Assembly: GCF_002154575.1 (NCBI RefSeq) | Contig: NZ_MUBA01000211.1 | Coordinates: forward strand, 1-45,193 | Length of the DNA: 45,193 nucleotides | Source: Streptomyces bobili | GTDB taxonomy: Bacteria > Actinomycetota > Actinomycetes > Streptomycetales > Streptomycetaceae | Reading direction: 5' to 3' | In this document: one piece after another, positions 17,367 through 24,466 of the stretch | Layout of the letters: every line of letters starts with the position of its first letter | How positions within the stretch are numbered: the stretch's first letter is position 1 | Position numbers and translations under genes: made by a program | The notes under the pieces: generated by a model | Databases searched by the model: none | What the model saw: the letters and a program-made list of their open reading frames with translations, nothing else | What the model was told of the DNA's origin: nothing

Positions 17367-17406
17367 CGCGTACGCTCCCGAGTTCTCGCGTACGCTCCCG
17401 AGTTCT
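17367..17406. repeat. Two tandem 20-bp repeats upstream of the DUF1152 gene
   Basis: CGCGTACGCTCCCGAGTTCT occurs at 17367-17386 and again, without a mismatch, at 17387-17406. It falls 27-66 bp upstream of the DUF1152 start. It could be a doubled operator or a simple local duplication. Confidence 0.85.
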
Positions 17407-17571
17407 CCCGCGACGAGGGGCACGGAGCGGACGGAATCGCGCCAGGTCGACAACCGCGTCGATGACGGTGGTGCGGCACTCGTGCCAGCGGGCGTGGTGG
17501 CGCAAGTCTTTCTGTCACTGAACGTCGAAGCGGAGCTTCGCGTCCTGCCCGGCCGCCTCGGACGGCCGCGA

Positions 17572-18441
17572 TCACGCCGAGACGAACGGCTCCGTCAGAT
17601 GCGGCGTCGCCAGGTGCAGCGTGGTGGCGGTTGCGCGGCTGAGCATGCGCTCCCGTGACCGTCTGGCCGTCTCCGGGTCGTTCTCGTGCGCGTAGGCCAG
17701 CTCGGGGTGGAGGAGTTGGAGCGCGTGCACCAGGAGGTCACCGGTGACGAGAGCCGGCTCGCGCCCGTCGGCGACCAGCACACTCTGGTGTCCGGGCGTG
17801 TGACCGGGCGTGGCGACCGCGCGTCCGGCGCGCAGCGGAGTGTCCCCGTCCAGGAGCCGGAGCCGACCGGCCGCCGCGAGCGGCTCGGTGAGGGTCTCGC
17901 GAAGCTGCGGGTTGAGCGCGTCGAGGGCGTCGAACTCGGCCCGCTGGAGCAGGTATTCGGCGTTCGGGAAATAGGGGCGGCGACCGCTGGTCGCACCGGC
18001 TGGCGAAGGGGTACCGCCCGCCGCGCCGCCCTGTGAGGGGACGGCCGCCTCGGTGACGACGGCCCATCCGACGTGGTCGGTGTGCAGGTGTGTGAGCACT
18101 ACTGTGTCGACCTCGGCGGGGTCGATGCCCGCGGCGGCGAGCGACTCGGGGAGCACACCGGGCACGGGCGCCCACGCGCCGGCCGGGCTGTCCGTCGGCC
18201 CGATCCCGGCGTCGACGACGGTGAGGCCCTTCTCGCCGCGGATCGCGTAGGCGCGGAACTGGAGCCGCCAGCGGCCCTCGGAGTCGACCGCGCCGGGGTC
18301 GTAGCGGTCGGCCTCGGCCCAGTGAGCGGCTGTGGCGTCGGGGAATGCCTCGGCGCGTGGGGAGAAGAAGGGGCCCTCGCCGTCGGCGAGGGCGATGATC
18401 TCGGTCGAGCCGATCCTGAGGCGGGGCACGCTGAGGGACAT
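17572..18441 (-). CDS. Metallo-beta-lactamase-fold hydrolase
   Basis: The ATG at 18441 follows AGGA and gives 289 residues. The metal motif HLHTDHVGW (about residues 108-116) is intact, and further ligands are visible in TPGHTPGHQSV, LVTGDLL and a late His in LHLATPHL. The layout matches the quorum-quenching/alkylsulfatase-like MBL group with a fold-completing N-terminal strand region. The substrate may be a lactone or ester, but this is not determined by sequence. The gene is divergent from a gene of unknown function, with short repeats between them. Confidence 0.9.
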   Translation of the reverse strand: MSLSVPRLRIGSTEIIALADGEGPFFSPRAEAFPDATAAHWAEADRYDPGAVDSEGRWRLQFRAYAIRGEKGLTVVDAGIGPTDSPAGAWAPVPGVLPESLAAAGIDPAEVDTVVLTHLHTDHVGWAVVTEAAVPSQGGAAGGTPSPAGATSGRRPYFPNAEYLLQRAEFDALDALNPQLRETLTEPLAAAGRLRLLDGDTPLRAGRAVATPGHTPGHQSVLVADGREPALVTGDLLVHALQLLHPELAYAHENDPETARRSRERMLSRATATTLHLATPHLTEPFVSA

Positions 18442-18462
18442 GGCTGCGATCCTGCCATGCCG

Positions 18463-18499
18463 GAACCCACGACCAACTGCTGAACCCACAACCAACTGC
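18463..18499. repeat. Two 18-bp direct repeats with 19-bp period in a divergent promoter region
   Basis: GAACCCACGACCAACTGC (18463-18480) and GAACCCACAACCAACTGC (18482-18499) differ at one base. A looser inverted copy, AGTTGGAAGGGGTTC, occurs at about 18513-18527. The cluster lies between the MBL gene and the divergent gene at 18582, so it may bind a regulator. Confidence 0.6.
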
Positions 18500-18581
18500 C
18501 CTCCGGCGACGAGAAGTTGGAAGGGGTTCGAACGGTCCTGACCTGGTGACGAGGGGCGGACCTCGGGCCTAAGGTGAGCCG

Positions 18582-19661
18582 GTGATCTTCAAGAGGAAGC
18601 GGAAGGCTTCGAGCCTCACCGCCACCGTGTCCGAGTTGGAAGAGGCGGTTGCCGCTCGCGATGGCGACCGCACCACGCGTGCCTTCACCGCCGTCGTCAA
18701 CGGCGTGCGGTCGGCGTCGGACGCCGAACGCGTGGTGGCGGGCCCTCGGTTGGCGGCTCTCCTCCCCGCCTTCCCGCCCACCGGTCCCCGGCCGATGCTG
18801 GCGATGGCGGCGGGTTTCTGCGTCGAGCGTGGAGCCGATCCGGTGGCCTGCGCCGAGCCGGTCCTCGGCGGCGTCCACCAGGACCTGCTCGACGCCCTGG
18901 AGTTCGCCCGCCGCTGGACCGCCACCGGCACGGCCGAAGACAAGCTGCCGGAGCCGGACGAGAAGATCATCGACGACGCGCTGCCGGTCCGCCTCGACGC
19001 GGACGCGTATGAGGCCACGCGGCTGGCTCTGGCCTGGTGCTCGGTCGAGGAGTGGCAGCCGCCCGCACTGGCCGTGCTGTGCCGCAGCGCCGAGGTGCGC
19101 CGCAGCCACGCGGCCGCGATCCTTCCCACCTGCCGCGCCCTGGCGGCCCTGGAGCGGCACGACCTCAAGTGCCTGGCCTATGCACTGGCCGTTCTGGACG
19201 ACGAGCCCCTGGTGGTGTTGCACAGGCCCACCGGGACCGGGTTCGAGGTGCGTATCGGCGGTATCGGGGACAACTTCCAGTTGCACACACTGCTCGCCCA
19301 CGTCCTCGTGGGCGGCGGCCACGTGCCGGGCACCGGGCCTTCGGCAGAGAGCGTCCGCCTGGCCACGGACCCCGAGCCCGCACCGGGACGCACCCAGACC
19401 ATCGCGTCCGGCGCCTTCGAACTCCTCGCACCGGACGGCGAGCGGATCTGGAACGAGGGGCTGCCCGACGACATTCCCGTGGTGGAGGGACGCCGCCTGC
19501 TCGTGCTCGACGAGCCGGCATACCGGCGCAGCTGGAACGCCGACCGGTTCTTCCCCCACCTCCCGGGCACGGCCGAGCTGGCTCGTGTCCTGACCGCGGA
19601 GGAGACGCGTGCCTGGTTCGCCCGCACGTCGCCCGGCAACGCCGCCGGCCGGCCTTCCTGA
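18582..19661 (+). CDS. Conserved protein of unknown function
   Basis: A GTG at 18582 with AAGGTGAG upstream opens 359 residues. The N-terminus is basic (FKRKRKASSL), followed by a helical region with repeated A-x-x-L patterns (AERVVAGPRLAALLPAFPP, PMLAMAAGFCVERGADP) and a C-terminal part with LETs such as FELLAPDGERIWNEGLPDD and WNADRFFPHLPGTAEL. I see no signal peptide, membrane helix or catalytic motif. The codon pattern and the good start site make it a real gene. A small gene follows within 30 bp on the same strand, so they are probably co-transcribed. Confidence 0.8.
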   Translation: MIFKRKRKASSLTATVSELEEAVAARDGDRTTRAFTAVVNGVRSASDAERVVAGPRLAALLPAFPPTGPRPMLAMAAGFCVERGADPVACAEPVLGGVHQDLLDALEFARRWTATGTAEDKLPEPDEKIIDDALPVRLDADAYEATRLALAWCSVEEWQPPALAVLCRSAEVRRSHAAAILPTCRALAALERHDLKCLAYALAVLDDEPLVVLHRPTGTGFEVRIGGIGDNFQLHTLLAHVLVGGGHVPGTGPSAESVRLATDPEPAPGRTQTIASGAFELLAPDGERIWNEGLPDDIPVVEGRRLLVLDEPAYRRSWNADRFFPHLPGTAELARVLTAEETRAWFARTSPGNAAGRPS

Positions 19662-19689
19662 TCGCACTCGCCCACGGCAAGGAGAAGCC

Positions 19690-19926
19690 ATGTTCGACCA
19701 CGTCAACGGGCTGAGCCCCGAGGAGGCCGCCCGCTGGGTCACCCTGGTCGAGCAGTCCCGCCCCCTCCTCGCAGAGGACGGGATGGAGGCTGTCCAGACC
19801 TTCCTGGCCGAGCGCGGTGTGGGCGTCATCGCGGCGATCGCCATCACCCGGGCCCTCCTGGGGACCGCGGAGACACCTCTTCGGGTCGCCATCGAGATCG
19901 TGGCCACCAGTACGGCTCGGCAGTAG
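19690..19926 (+). CDS. Small helical protein of unknown function
   Basis: The ATG at 19690 has AAGGAGAAG just upstream, and the frame of 78 residues ends in TAG at 19924-19926. The sequence (LSPEEAARWVTLVEQSRPLL, then MEAVQTFLAERGVGVIAAIAI) is mostly helical with one mildly hydrophobic segment. It lies 28 bp after the preceding gene and likely shares its transcript. The last nine codons overlap the first unit of a 42-bp tandem repeat. No family is recognised. Confidence 0.65.
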   Translation: MFDHVNGLSPEEAARWVTLVEQSRPLLAEDGMEAVQTFLAERGVGVIAAIAITRALLGTAETPLRVAIEIVATSTARQ

Positions 19927-19981
19927 GTCCGCAGAGCCGTCGTGGCCACCAGTACGGCTCGGCAGTAGGTCCGCAGAGCCG
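19898..19981. repeat. Two tandem 42-bp repeats, each with a 7-bp-arm hairpin
   Basis: The unit at 19898-19939 is repeated exactly at 19940-19981. Each unit contains ACGGCTC and, 15 bases later, GAGCCGT, so each can form a stem-loop. The first copy includes the stop codon of the small gene, so the second copy is non-coding. A doubled transcription terminator is one reading, although there is no T tract. Confidence 0.8.
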
Positions 19982-20070
19982 TGCCCTTGCCGCCCGCGGA
20001 ATCCCGCACGCGCGTCCGCGTCCAGGGCGCGCGGCCGACGGCGGCCCGACCCGGACGGTCCGATTCGGTG

Positions 20071-20355
20071 TCACCAACCGCGCCTGGCATGGGTGGTACG
20101 GCGGGGGGAGGGCGGAATGTACGCGGCACGGAGCCGGGTGACCAGGTCCCGGCGCAAGGCACGGTCCTGTTCGGTCTCCGTCGGCATGTCGAGCTGGACG
20201 ATGCCGACCCCGGCCGCGCGCAGCAGGCCGATACGGGCGGCCACGGTCGCGGGCGAGCCGACGTAGGCGCCGGCCAGGGACCGGTCGACGTAGGCGGACA
20301 GCCGGCGGGGGTCGCCCCGCGCGGCTGCCCGGCCCCGTTCCCTGTCCAGCTCCAT
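20071..20355 (-). pseudogene. Luciferase-like monooxygenase C-terminal fragment
   Basis: The frame reads LAGAYVGSPATVAARIGLL, then AGVGIVQLDMPTETEQDR and LVTRLRAAY, which matches the end of LLM-class flavin-dependent oxidoreductases (G-x-P-x-x-V-A-x-R-I, A-G-V-x-x-x-Q-L). The barrel core of about 250 residues is absent, so it cannot be active. It lies in a decayed patch with two other fragments. Confidence 0.5.
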
Positions 20356-20388
20356 CCGGGGTGCCTCCAGGGGCGAACGTCGGGCGGT

Positions 20389-20418
20389 GGGGAGCCGCCT
20401 GTCGTGGGGCGGCTCCCC
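20389..20418 (-). terminator. Hairpin terminator after a decayed minus-strand gene
   Basis: GGGGAGCCGCC (20389-20399) pairs perfectly with GGCGGCTCCCC (20408-20418) across an eight-base loop. It follows the stop of the fragment at 20447-20577 by about 30 bp, as a terminator of the former gene would. Confidence 0.6.
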
Positions 20419-20446
20419 AGCCGGGACGGCGGGCGGCAGGCGGGGT

Positions 20447-20577
20447 TCAGGCCGCGGCCGGGCCCAGCCGGGCGAGGGTGTCCAGCACCCTGGCGCGGCT
20501 GACGAAGGTCTCCGGCGGCAGTGACACGTACAGCTGGATGGTGGTCACTCCCGGACGGTGGTAGCGCAGGATCTTCT
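20447..20577 (-). pseudogene. Second luciferase-like oxidoreductase C-terminal fragment
   Basis: The minus strand gives RYHRPGVTTIQLYVSLPPET and RARVLDTLARLGPAAA, ending in TGA at 20447-20449. The phrase G-V-T-T-x-Q-L-Y-V-S-L resembles the end of an LLM-class enzyme. The frame breaks at about 20578, exactly where an HxlR fragment begins on the opposite strand. Confidence 0.4.
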
Positions 20578-20581
20578 AGTC

Positions 20582-20734
20582 ATGCCACCGCACGTCAGTT
20601 ACGAACTCACTCCGATGGGCATCACCCTCCGCGAAGCCACCGCGCCCCTGTTGGAGTGGAGTACCACGCACCTGACGCACATCGACGCCGCCCGTGCCGT
20701 GTACGACGCCCGCCCCGACACCCCGCCCGCCTGA
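20582..20734 (+). pseudogene. HxlR-family regulator, C-terminal fragment
   Basis: The frame from 20582 to the TGA at 20732-20734 reads PPHVSYELTPMGITLREATA, then LLEWSTTHLTHIDAARAVYDAR. This is the wing and last helix of HxlR regulators (V-x-Y-x-L-T-x-x-G, L-x-x-W, I-x-x-A-R-x-x-Y-D). The recognition helix is missing, so it is a 5'-truncated remnant of 50 codons. Confidence 0.65.
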
Positions 20735-20834
20735 CCGGGCAGGCAGGCGGGCGGCCGGCACCGTGCGCCCCGTACCGAGGTCCCCGCAACTCCCCGCGGT
20801 CCTGATCGCCGGACCGCTGCGCACCGGCCTGTGG

Positions 20835-21494
20835 CTACAGGCCGAGTCGCTCCGCGAGTTCTCGGGCGCTGACGCCGTACGTCTCGCGGATCCTCACGCC
20901 GTCGGGGCCGACGTCGAAGACGCCGCAGTCGGTGTAGACGCGGCTGACGCAGCCGACTCCGGTGAGCGGGTAGGTGCACCGCGGCACGAGCTTGGGTTCT
21001 CCGGAGCGGGTGAAGAGGGTCATCATCACGTAGACGTCCTTGGCGCCGATGGCGAGGTCCATGGCGCCGCCGACGGCGGGGATGGCGTCGGGCCCGCCGG
21101 TGTGCCAGTTGGCGAGATCACCGTCGAAGGCGACCTGGTAGGCCCCGAGGACGCAGACGTCGAGGTGGCCGCCGCGCATCATCGCGAAGGAGTCGGCGTG
21201 GTGGAAGTACGCCGCCCCCGGCAGCTCGGTCACCGGGACCTTGCCCGCGTTGGTCAGGTCGGGGTCGACGGCGTCGCCCTCGGCCCTCGGCCCCATGTTG
21301 AGCATGCCGTTCTCGGTGTGCAGGACCACCCCGGAGTCGGCCGGCAGGTGATCGGCGATCTTGGTGGGCCGGCCGATACCCAGGTTGACGAAGGAACCGG
21401 CCGGAATGTCGCGTGCGACGACGGCCGCCAGTTCGTCCATCGCCAGCCGGTGATCGACGTACGGCTGCGGCTGCGTGCTCGGCGTGGTGGTCAT
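20835..21494 (-). CDS. pcaJ: 3-oxoadipate CoA-transferase subunit B
   Basis: This 219-residue protein is the beta subunit of a class I CoA-transferase. It carries the catalytic Glu in VLHTENGMLNMG (the E-N-G-x-L-G-x-G-type signature) and GGAMDLAIGAKDVYVMM, typical of PcaJ/ScoB. With subunit A it moves CoA from succinyl-CoA to 3-oxoadipate, the penultimate step of the beta-ketoadipate pathway. Its ATG overlaps the stop of pcaI by four bases. Neighbouring pcaF supports 3-oxoadipate over acetoacetate as substrate. Confidence 0.9.
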   Translation of the reverse strand: MTTTPSTQPQPYVDHRLAMDELAAVVARDIPAGSFVNLGIGRPTKIADHLPADSGVVLHTENGMLNMGPRAEGDAVDPDLTNAGKVPVTELPGAAYFHHADSFAMMRGGHLDVCVLGAYQVAFDGDLANWHTGGPDAIPAVGGAMDLAIGAKDVYVMMTLFTRSGEPKLVPRCTYPLTGVGCVSRVYTDCGVFDVGPDGVRIRETYGVSARELAERLGL

Positions 21495-22186
21495 CGGGCC
21501 CCCTGCACGGTGTAGTGGCGGGCCCGCACCTGCACGACCCGGTCGACGTAGATGGACGGGGTGACGACGGCCTCGGGGTCGAGCTGTCCGGGCTCGACGA
21601 CCTCGTCGACCTGGACGATGGTCGTCGTCGCGGCCGTGGCCATGACCGGTCCGAAGTTGCGGGCCGTCTTCCGGTAGACGAGGTTGCCCAACGCATCCGC
21701 GAGGTGCGCGCCGATCAGCGCGTAGTCGCCCCTGATCGGGTACTCCAGTAGGTACTTGCGGCCGTCGATCTCACGCTCCTCCTTGCCCTCTGCCAGTGGC
21801 GTGCCGACCGCGGTCGGGCAGTAGAACGCGCCGATGCCGGCACCGGCCGCGCGCATCCGCTCGGCGAGGTTGCCCTGCGGGACCACCTCCAGCTCGATCT
21901 TCCCCTCGCGGTAGAGGCCGTCGAAGACCCAGGAGTCGGCCTGGCGCGGAAAGGAGCAGAGCACCTTGCGCACCCGGCCGGCGGCCAGCAGCGCAGCCAG
22001 TCCGACGTCACCGTTGCCGGCGTTGTTGGACACGATCGTGAGGTCCTTCGCGCCCTGCCGGATGAGCGCGTCGATCAGGTCGAACGGCATGCCCGCCATG
22101 CCGAAGCCGCCCACGAGGACCGTGGAGCCGTCCTCGATGCCGGTGACCGCCGCGTCCGCGCTGTCGACGATCTCCGTCCTGCTCAT
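21491..22186 (-). CDS. pcaI: 3-oxoadipate CoA-transferase subunit A
   Basis: The ATG at 22186 gives 231 residues and overlaps the pcaF stop (ATGA, 22183-22186). The sequence contains the glycine-rich loop STVLVGGFGMAGMPFDLIDAL, then LTIVSNNAG and GAFYCPTAVGTPLAEGKE, hallmarks of the alpha subunit of class I CoA-transferases (PcaI/ScoA). It forms a heteromer with the product of the next gene. The overlapping start and stop at both ends imply a translationally coupled pcaF-pcaI-pcaJ operon. Confidence 0.9.
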   Translation of the reverse strand: MSRTEIVDSADAAVTGIEDGSTVLVGGFGMAGMPFDLIDALIRQGAKDLTIVSNNAGNGDVGLAALLAAGRVRKVLCSFPRQADSWVFDGLYREGKIELEVVPQGNLAERMRAAGAGIGAFYCPTAVGTPLAEGKEEREIDGRKYLLEYPIRGDYALIGAHLADALGNLVYRKTARNFGPVMATAATTTIVQVDEVVEPGQLDPEAVVTPSIYVDRVVQVRARHYTVQGAR

Positions 22187-23388
22187 CGGTCCGCCCCCGT
22201 GACAGCGCAGTTCTCCAGCACGACGGCCAGGCCCTGTCCGACCCCGATGCAGATCGCCGCGACGCCGTAGCGCTGCCTCGTCTCGCGCAGCACCTTGGCC
22301 AGCGTGGCGAGGACGCGTCCGCCGGAGGCGCCCAGCGGGTGCCCGATCGCGATGGCGCCGCCCTTCTGGTTGACGAGGGCGGGGTCGATCTTCCACGCGT
22401 CGAGGCAGGCGAGCGACTGCACGGCGAAGGCCTCGTTGAGCTCGACCGCGCCCACCTGGTCCCAGCCGATCCCGGCCCGCGCCAGCGCACGGTCGGCGGC
22501 CTCGACCGGCGCGTACCCGAAGGCCTGTGGTTCCAGCGCCATGACGCCGCGGCCCGCGATACGGGCGATCGGGTCCGCCCCGATCGTGGCCGCGGCCTTC
22601 TCGCTGCCCAGCAGCACCGCGGAAGCACCGTCGTTGAGCGGGCTGGCGTTGCCCGCGGTGATGGTGCCGCCCTGCTCGGCCGTACGGAAGACCGGCTTGA
22701 GCCCGGCCAGGACCGCCGGCGTGGATCCGGCTCGGATGCCCTCGTCGCGGGTCAGGCCGACGCCCTCGACCGGTACCACCAGGTCGTCGTAGAAGCCCGA
22801 CTCCCATGCCGCGTGGGCGAGTCGGTGGGAGCGGGCGGCGAACTCGTCCTGTCGCTCACGGGAGATCCCGTAGCGTTCCCGGAGCTGTTCGTTGGCCTCA
22901 CCGAGGCTGACGGTCCACTCCTCGGGCATCCGTGGGTTGACCAGCCGCCAGCCGAGCGTGGTCGAGACCGCGGTGACATCGCCGGCCGGGAACGGCTTCG
23001 CCGACTTGGGCAGCACCCACGGCGCACGCGTCATCGACTCCACGCCGCCGGTCAACACCACCTCGGCGTCGCCGGACTCGATCGTGCGGCTGGCCGCGAT
23101 CGCCGCGTCGAGGCTCGAACCGCACAGCCGGTTGACCGTGGTGCCGGGCACGCTCACCGGAAGCCCGGCGAGCAGCGCCGCCATGCGGCCGACGTTGCGG
23201 TTCTCCTCGCCGGCCCCGTTGGCGTTGCCCCACACCACGTCGTCGATCGCGGCGGGGTCGAGGTCCGGCACCCGGGCGAGCGTCGAGGTGATCGCGGCGG
23301 CGGCGAGATCGTCGGGGCGGACTTGGGCCAGCGCGCCGTTGAAGCGGCCGAACGGCGTCCGTGTCGTGGCGTACAGGAAGGCACTCAT
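22183..23388 (-). CDS. pcaF: Acetyl-CoA acetyltransferase / 3-oxoadipyl-CoA thiolase
   Basis: A 401-residue thiolase. The nucleophile Cys is in TTVNRLCGSSLDAAIAA (about residue 90), and the second active-site pair is in GGAIAIGHPLGASGG (His) and ICIGVGQGLAV (a CxGxGxG motif with the Cys in ICIG). The N-terminal ARTPFGRFNG-like phrase (TTRTPFGRFNGAL) is typical. Placed first in an operon with a CoA-transferase, it most likely cleaves 3-oxoadipyl-CoA to succinyl-CoA and acetyl-CoA. A divergent LysR gene starts 71 bp away. Confidence 0.93.
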   Translation of the reverse strand: MSAFLYATTRTPFGRFNGALAQVRPDDLAAAAITSTLARVPDLDPAAIDDVVWGNANGAGEENRNVGRMAALLAGLPVSVPGTTVNRLCGSSLDAAIAASRTIESGDAEVVLTGGVESMTRAPWVLPKSAKPFPAGDVTAVSTTLGWRLVNPRMPEEWTVSLGEANEQLRERYGISRERQDEFAARSHRLAHAAWESGFYDDLVVPVEGVGLTRDEGIRAGSTPAVLAGLKPVFRTAEQGGTITAGNASPLNDGASAVLLGSEKAAATIGADPIARIAGRGVMALEPQAFGYAPVEAADRALARAGIGWDQVGAVELNEAFAVQSLACLDAWKIDPALVNQKGGAIAIGHPLGASGGRVLATLAKVLRETRQRYGVAAICIGVGQGLAVVLENCAVTGADR

Positions 23389-23459
23389 GGCAGCGACGCT
23401 AATGCCGGGCCGCGATATTCTGAAGTACGCATATACGAGCTGATTGATACGGACGGCAT

Positions 23460-24341
23460 ATGGATCTGCGCCACCTGCGGTACTTCGTGGCAGTGGCCGA
23501 GGAGCGCCATTTCGGTCGCGCCGCCGAGCGGCTCCACATGGCCCAGCCGCCGCTCTCCACACAGATCCGCCAGCTCGAAGCGGAACTCGGCGTCGCGCTG
23601 CTGCACCGCACCACACGCCGCGTCGGCCTCACCGAGGCCGGCCGGGCCTACCTCGAGCGGGCGCGCGCGATCCTCGCCGATGTCGACGAGGCCGCCCATC
23701 ACGCACGGCTCGTCGCCGCGGGCTCGGTGGGCCACCTCGCGATCGGGTGCGTGGGCTCGGCGACGTACAGCGTCCTGCCCGCGCTCTCGCGGCGGCTGAC
23801 CGAGGAGCTTCCCGGCGTCGACTTCTCCTTCCGCGGCGAGATGCTCGCGCCCGACCAGGCCGAGGCGCTGCGCACCGGCGCGATCGACGTCGCGCTGCTG
23901 CGCCCGGTGGCGGCCGACGTCTCCCTCACCGTGCACGTCCTGCGCCGGGACCGGCTCGTCGTCGCCGTGCCCGTCGACCACCCTCTCGCCCGCCGGAAAC
24001 GGTTGCGGGCAGCGGACCTGGCCGGTGCCGACCTGATCGTGCACTCCGCGGACCGCCGGTCGGTGATGTACGACGTGGTGCTGGGCCTCCTGCGCGACGC
24101 CGGCGTCGAGCCGCACATCCGCCACGAGGTCGGCGAGACCTCGACGCTGGTCACGCTCGTGGCCGGTGGCCTCGGCGTCGCCATCGTGCCGGAGCCCGTG
24201 ACCGCGCTGGCGCTCGACGGCGTCGCCTACCTGCCGCTGGCCGGGGCCGACGCACGCGTGGAGCTGGCCGTCGCCCACCGGGCGGACCGCTCCGAGCCGC
24301 ACCTGGCCCGCACCGTGGGGGTCATCCGGGCGATGTTCTGA
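23460..24341 (+). CDS. LysR-family regulator of the pca operon
   Basis: This 293-residue protein has the canonical LysR N-terminus (MDLRHLRYFVAVAEERHFGRA, LHMAQPPLSTQIRQLEAELG, then LTEAG) and a periplasmic-binding-fold effector domain. It is divergent from pcaF with 71 bp between the starts, the classical arrangement for an activator responding to a pathway intermediate. The intergenic DNA holds GCATATACGAG and GGCATATGG motifs that could be LysR contacts. The C-terminus converges on the rhamnosidase gene with a strong hairpin between. Confidence 0.92.
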   Translation: MDLRHLRYFVAVAEERHFGRAAERLHMAQPPLSTQIRQLEAELGVALLHRTTRRVGLTEAGRAYLERARAILADVDEAAHHARLVAAGSVGHLAIGCVGSATYSVLPALSRRLTEELPGVDFSFRGEMLAPDQAEALRTGAIDVALLRPVAADVSLTVHVLRRDRLVVAVPVDHPLARRKRLRAADLAGADLIVHSADRRSVMYDVVLGLLRDAGVEPHIRHEVGETSTLVTLVAGGLGVAIVPEPVTALALDGVAYLPLAGADARVELAVAHRADRSEPHLARTVGVIRAMF

Positions 24342-24405
24342 GGCGTCCACCGAGGCCGGACATGGCGGCCCCGGCGATGATCAGCAGCATTCCGTGACGG
24401 CATCC

Positions 24406-24443
24406 GCGCCGTGCCCCGAACACCACGGTCCGGGGCACGGCGC
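24406..24443. terminator. Bidirectional hairpin terminator
   Basis: GCGCCGTGCCCCG (24406-24418) pairs perfectly with CGGGGCACGGCGC (24431-24443) across a 12-base loop. It lies between the converging LysR and rhamnosidase genes and probably ends both transcripts. No T tract is present, as is common in streptomycetes. Confidence 0.8.
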
Positions 24444-24466
24444 CCTCGCTTCACCCCGTCAGGCCG

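Noticed and set aside
18099..20162. A 687-codon minus-strand frame
   Set aside because: It runs antisense to two genes with good starts and overlaps the MBL gene in a different frame.
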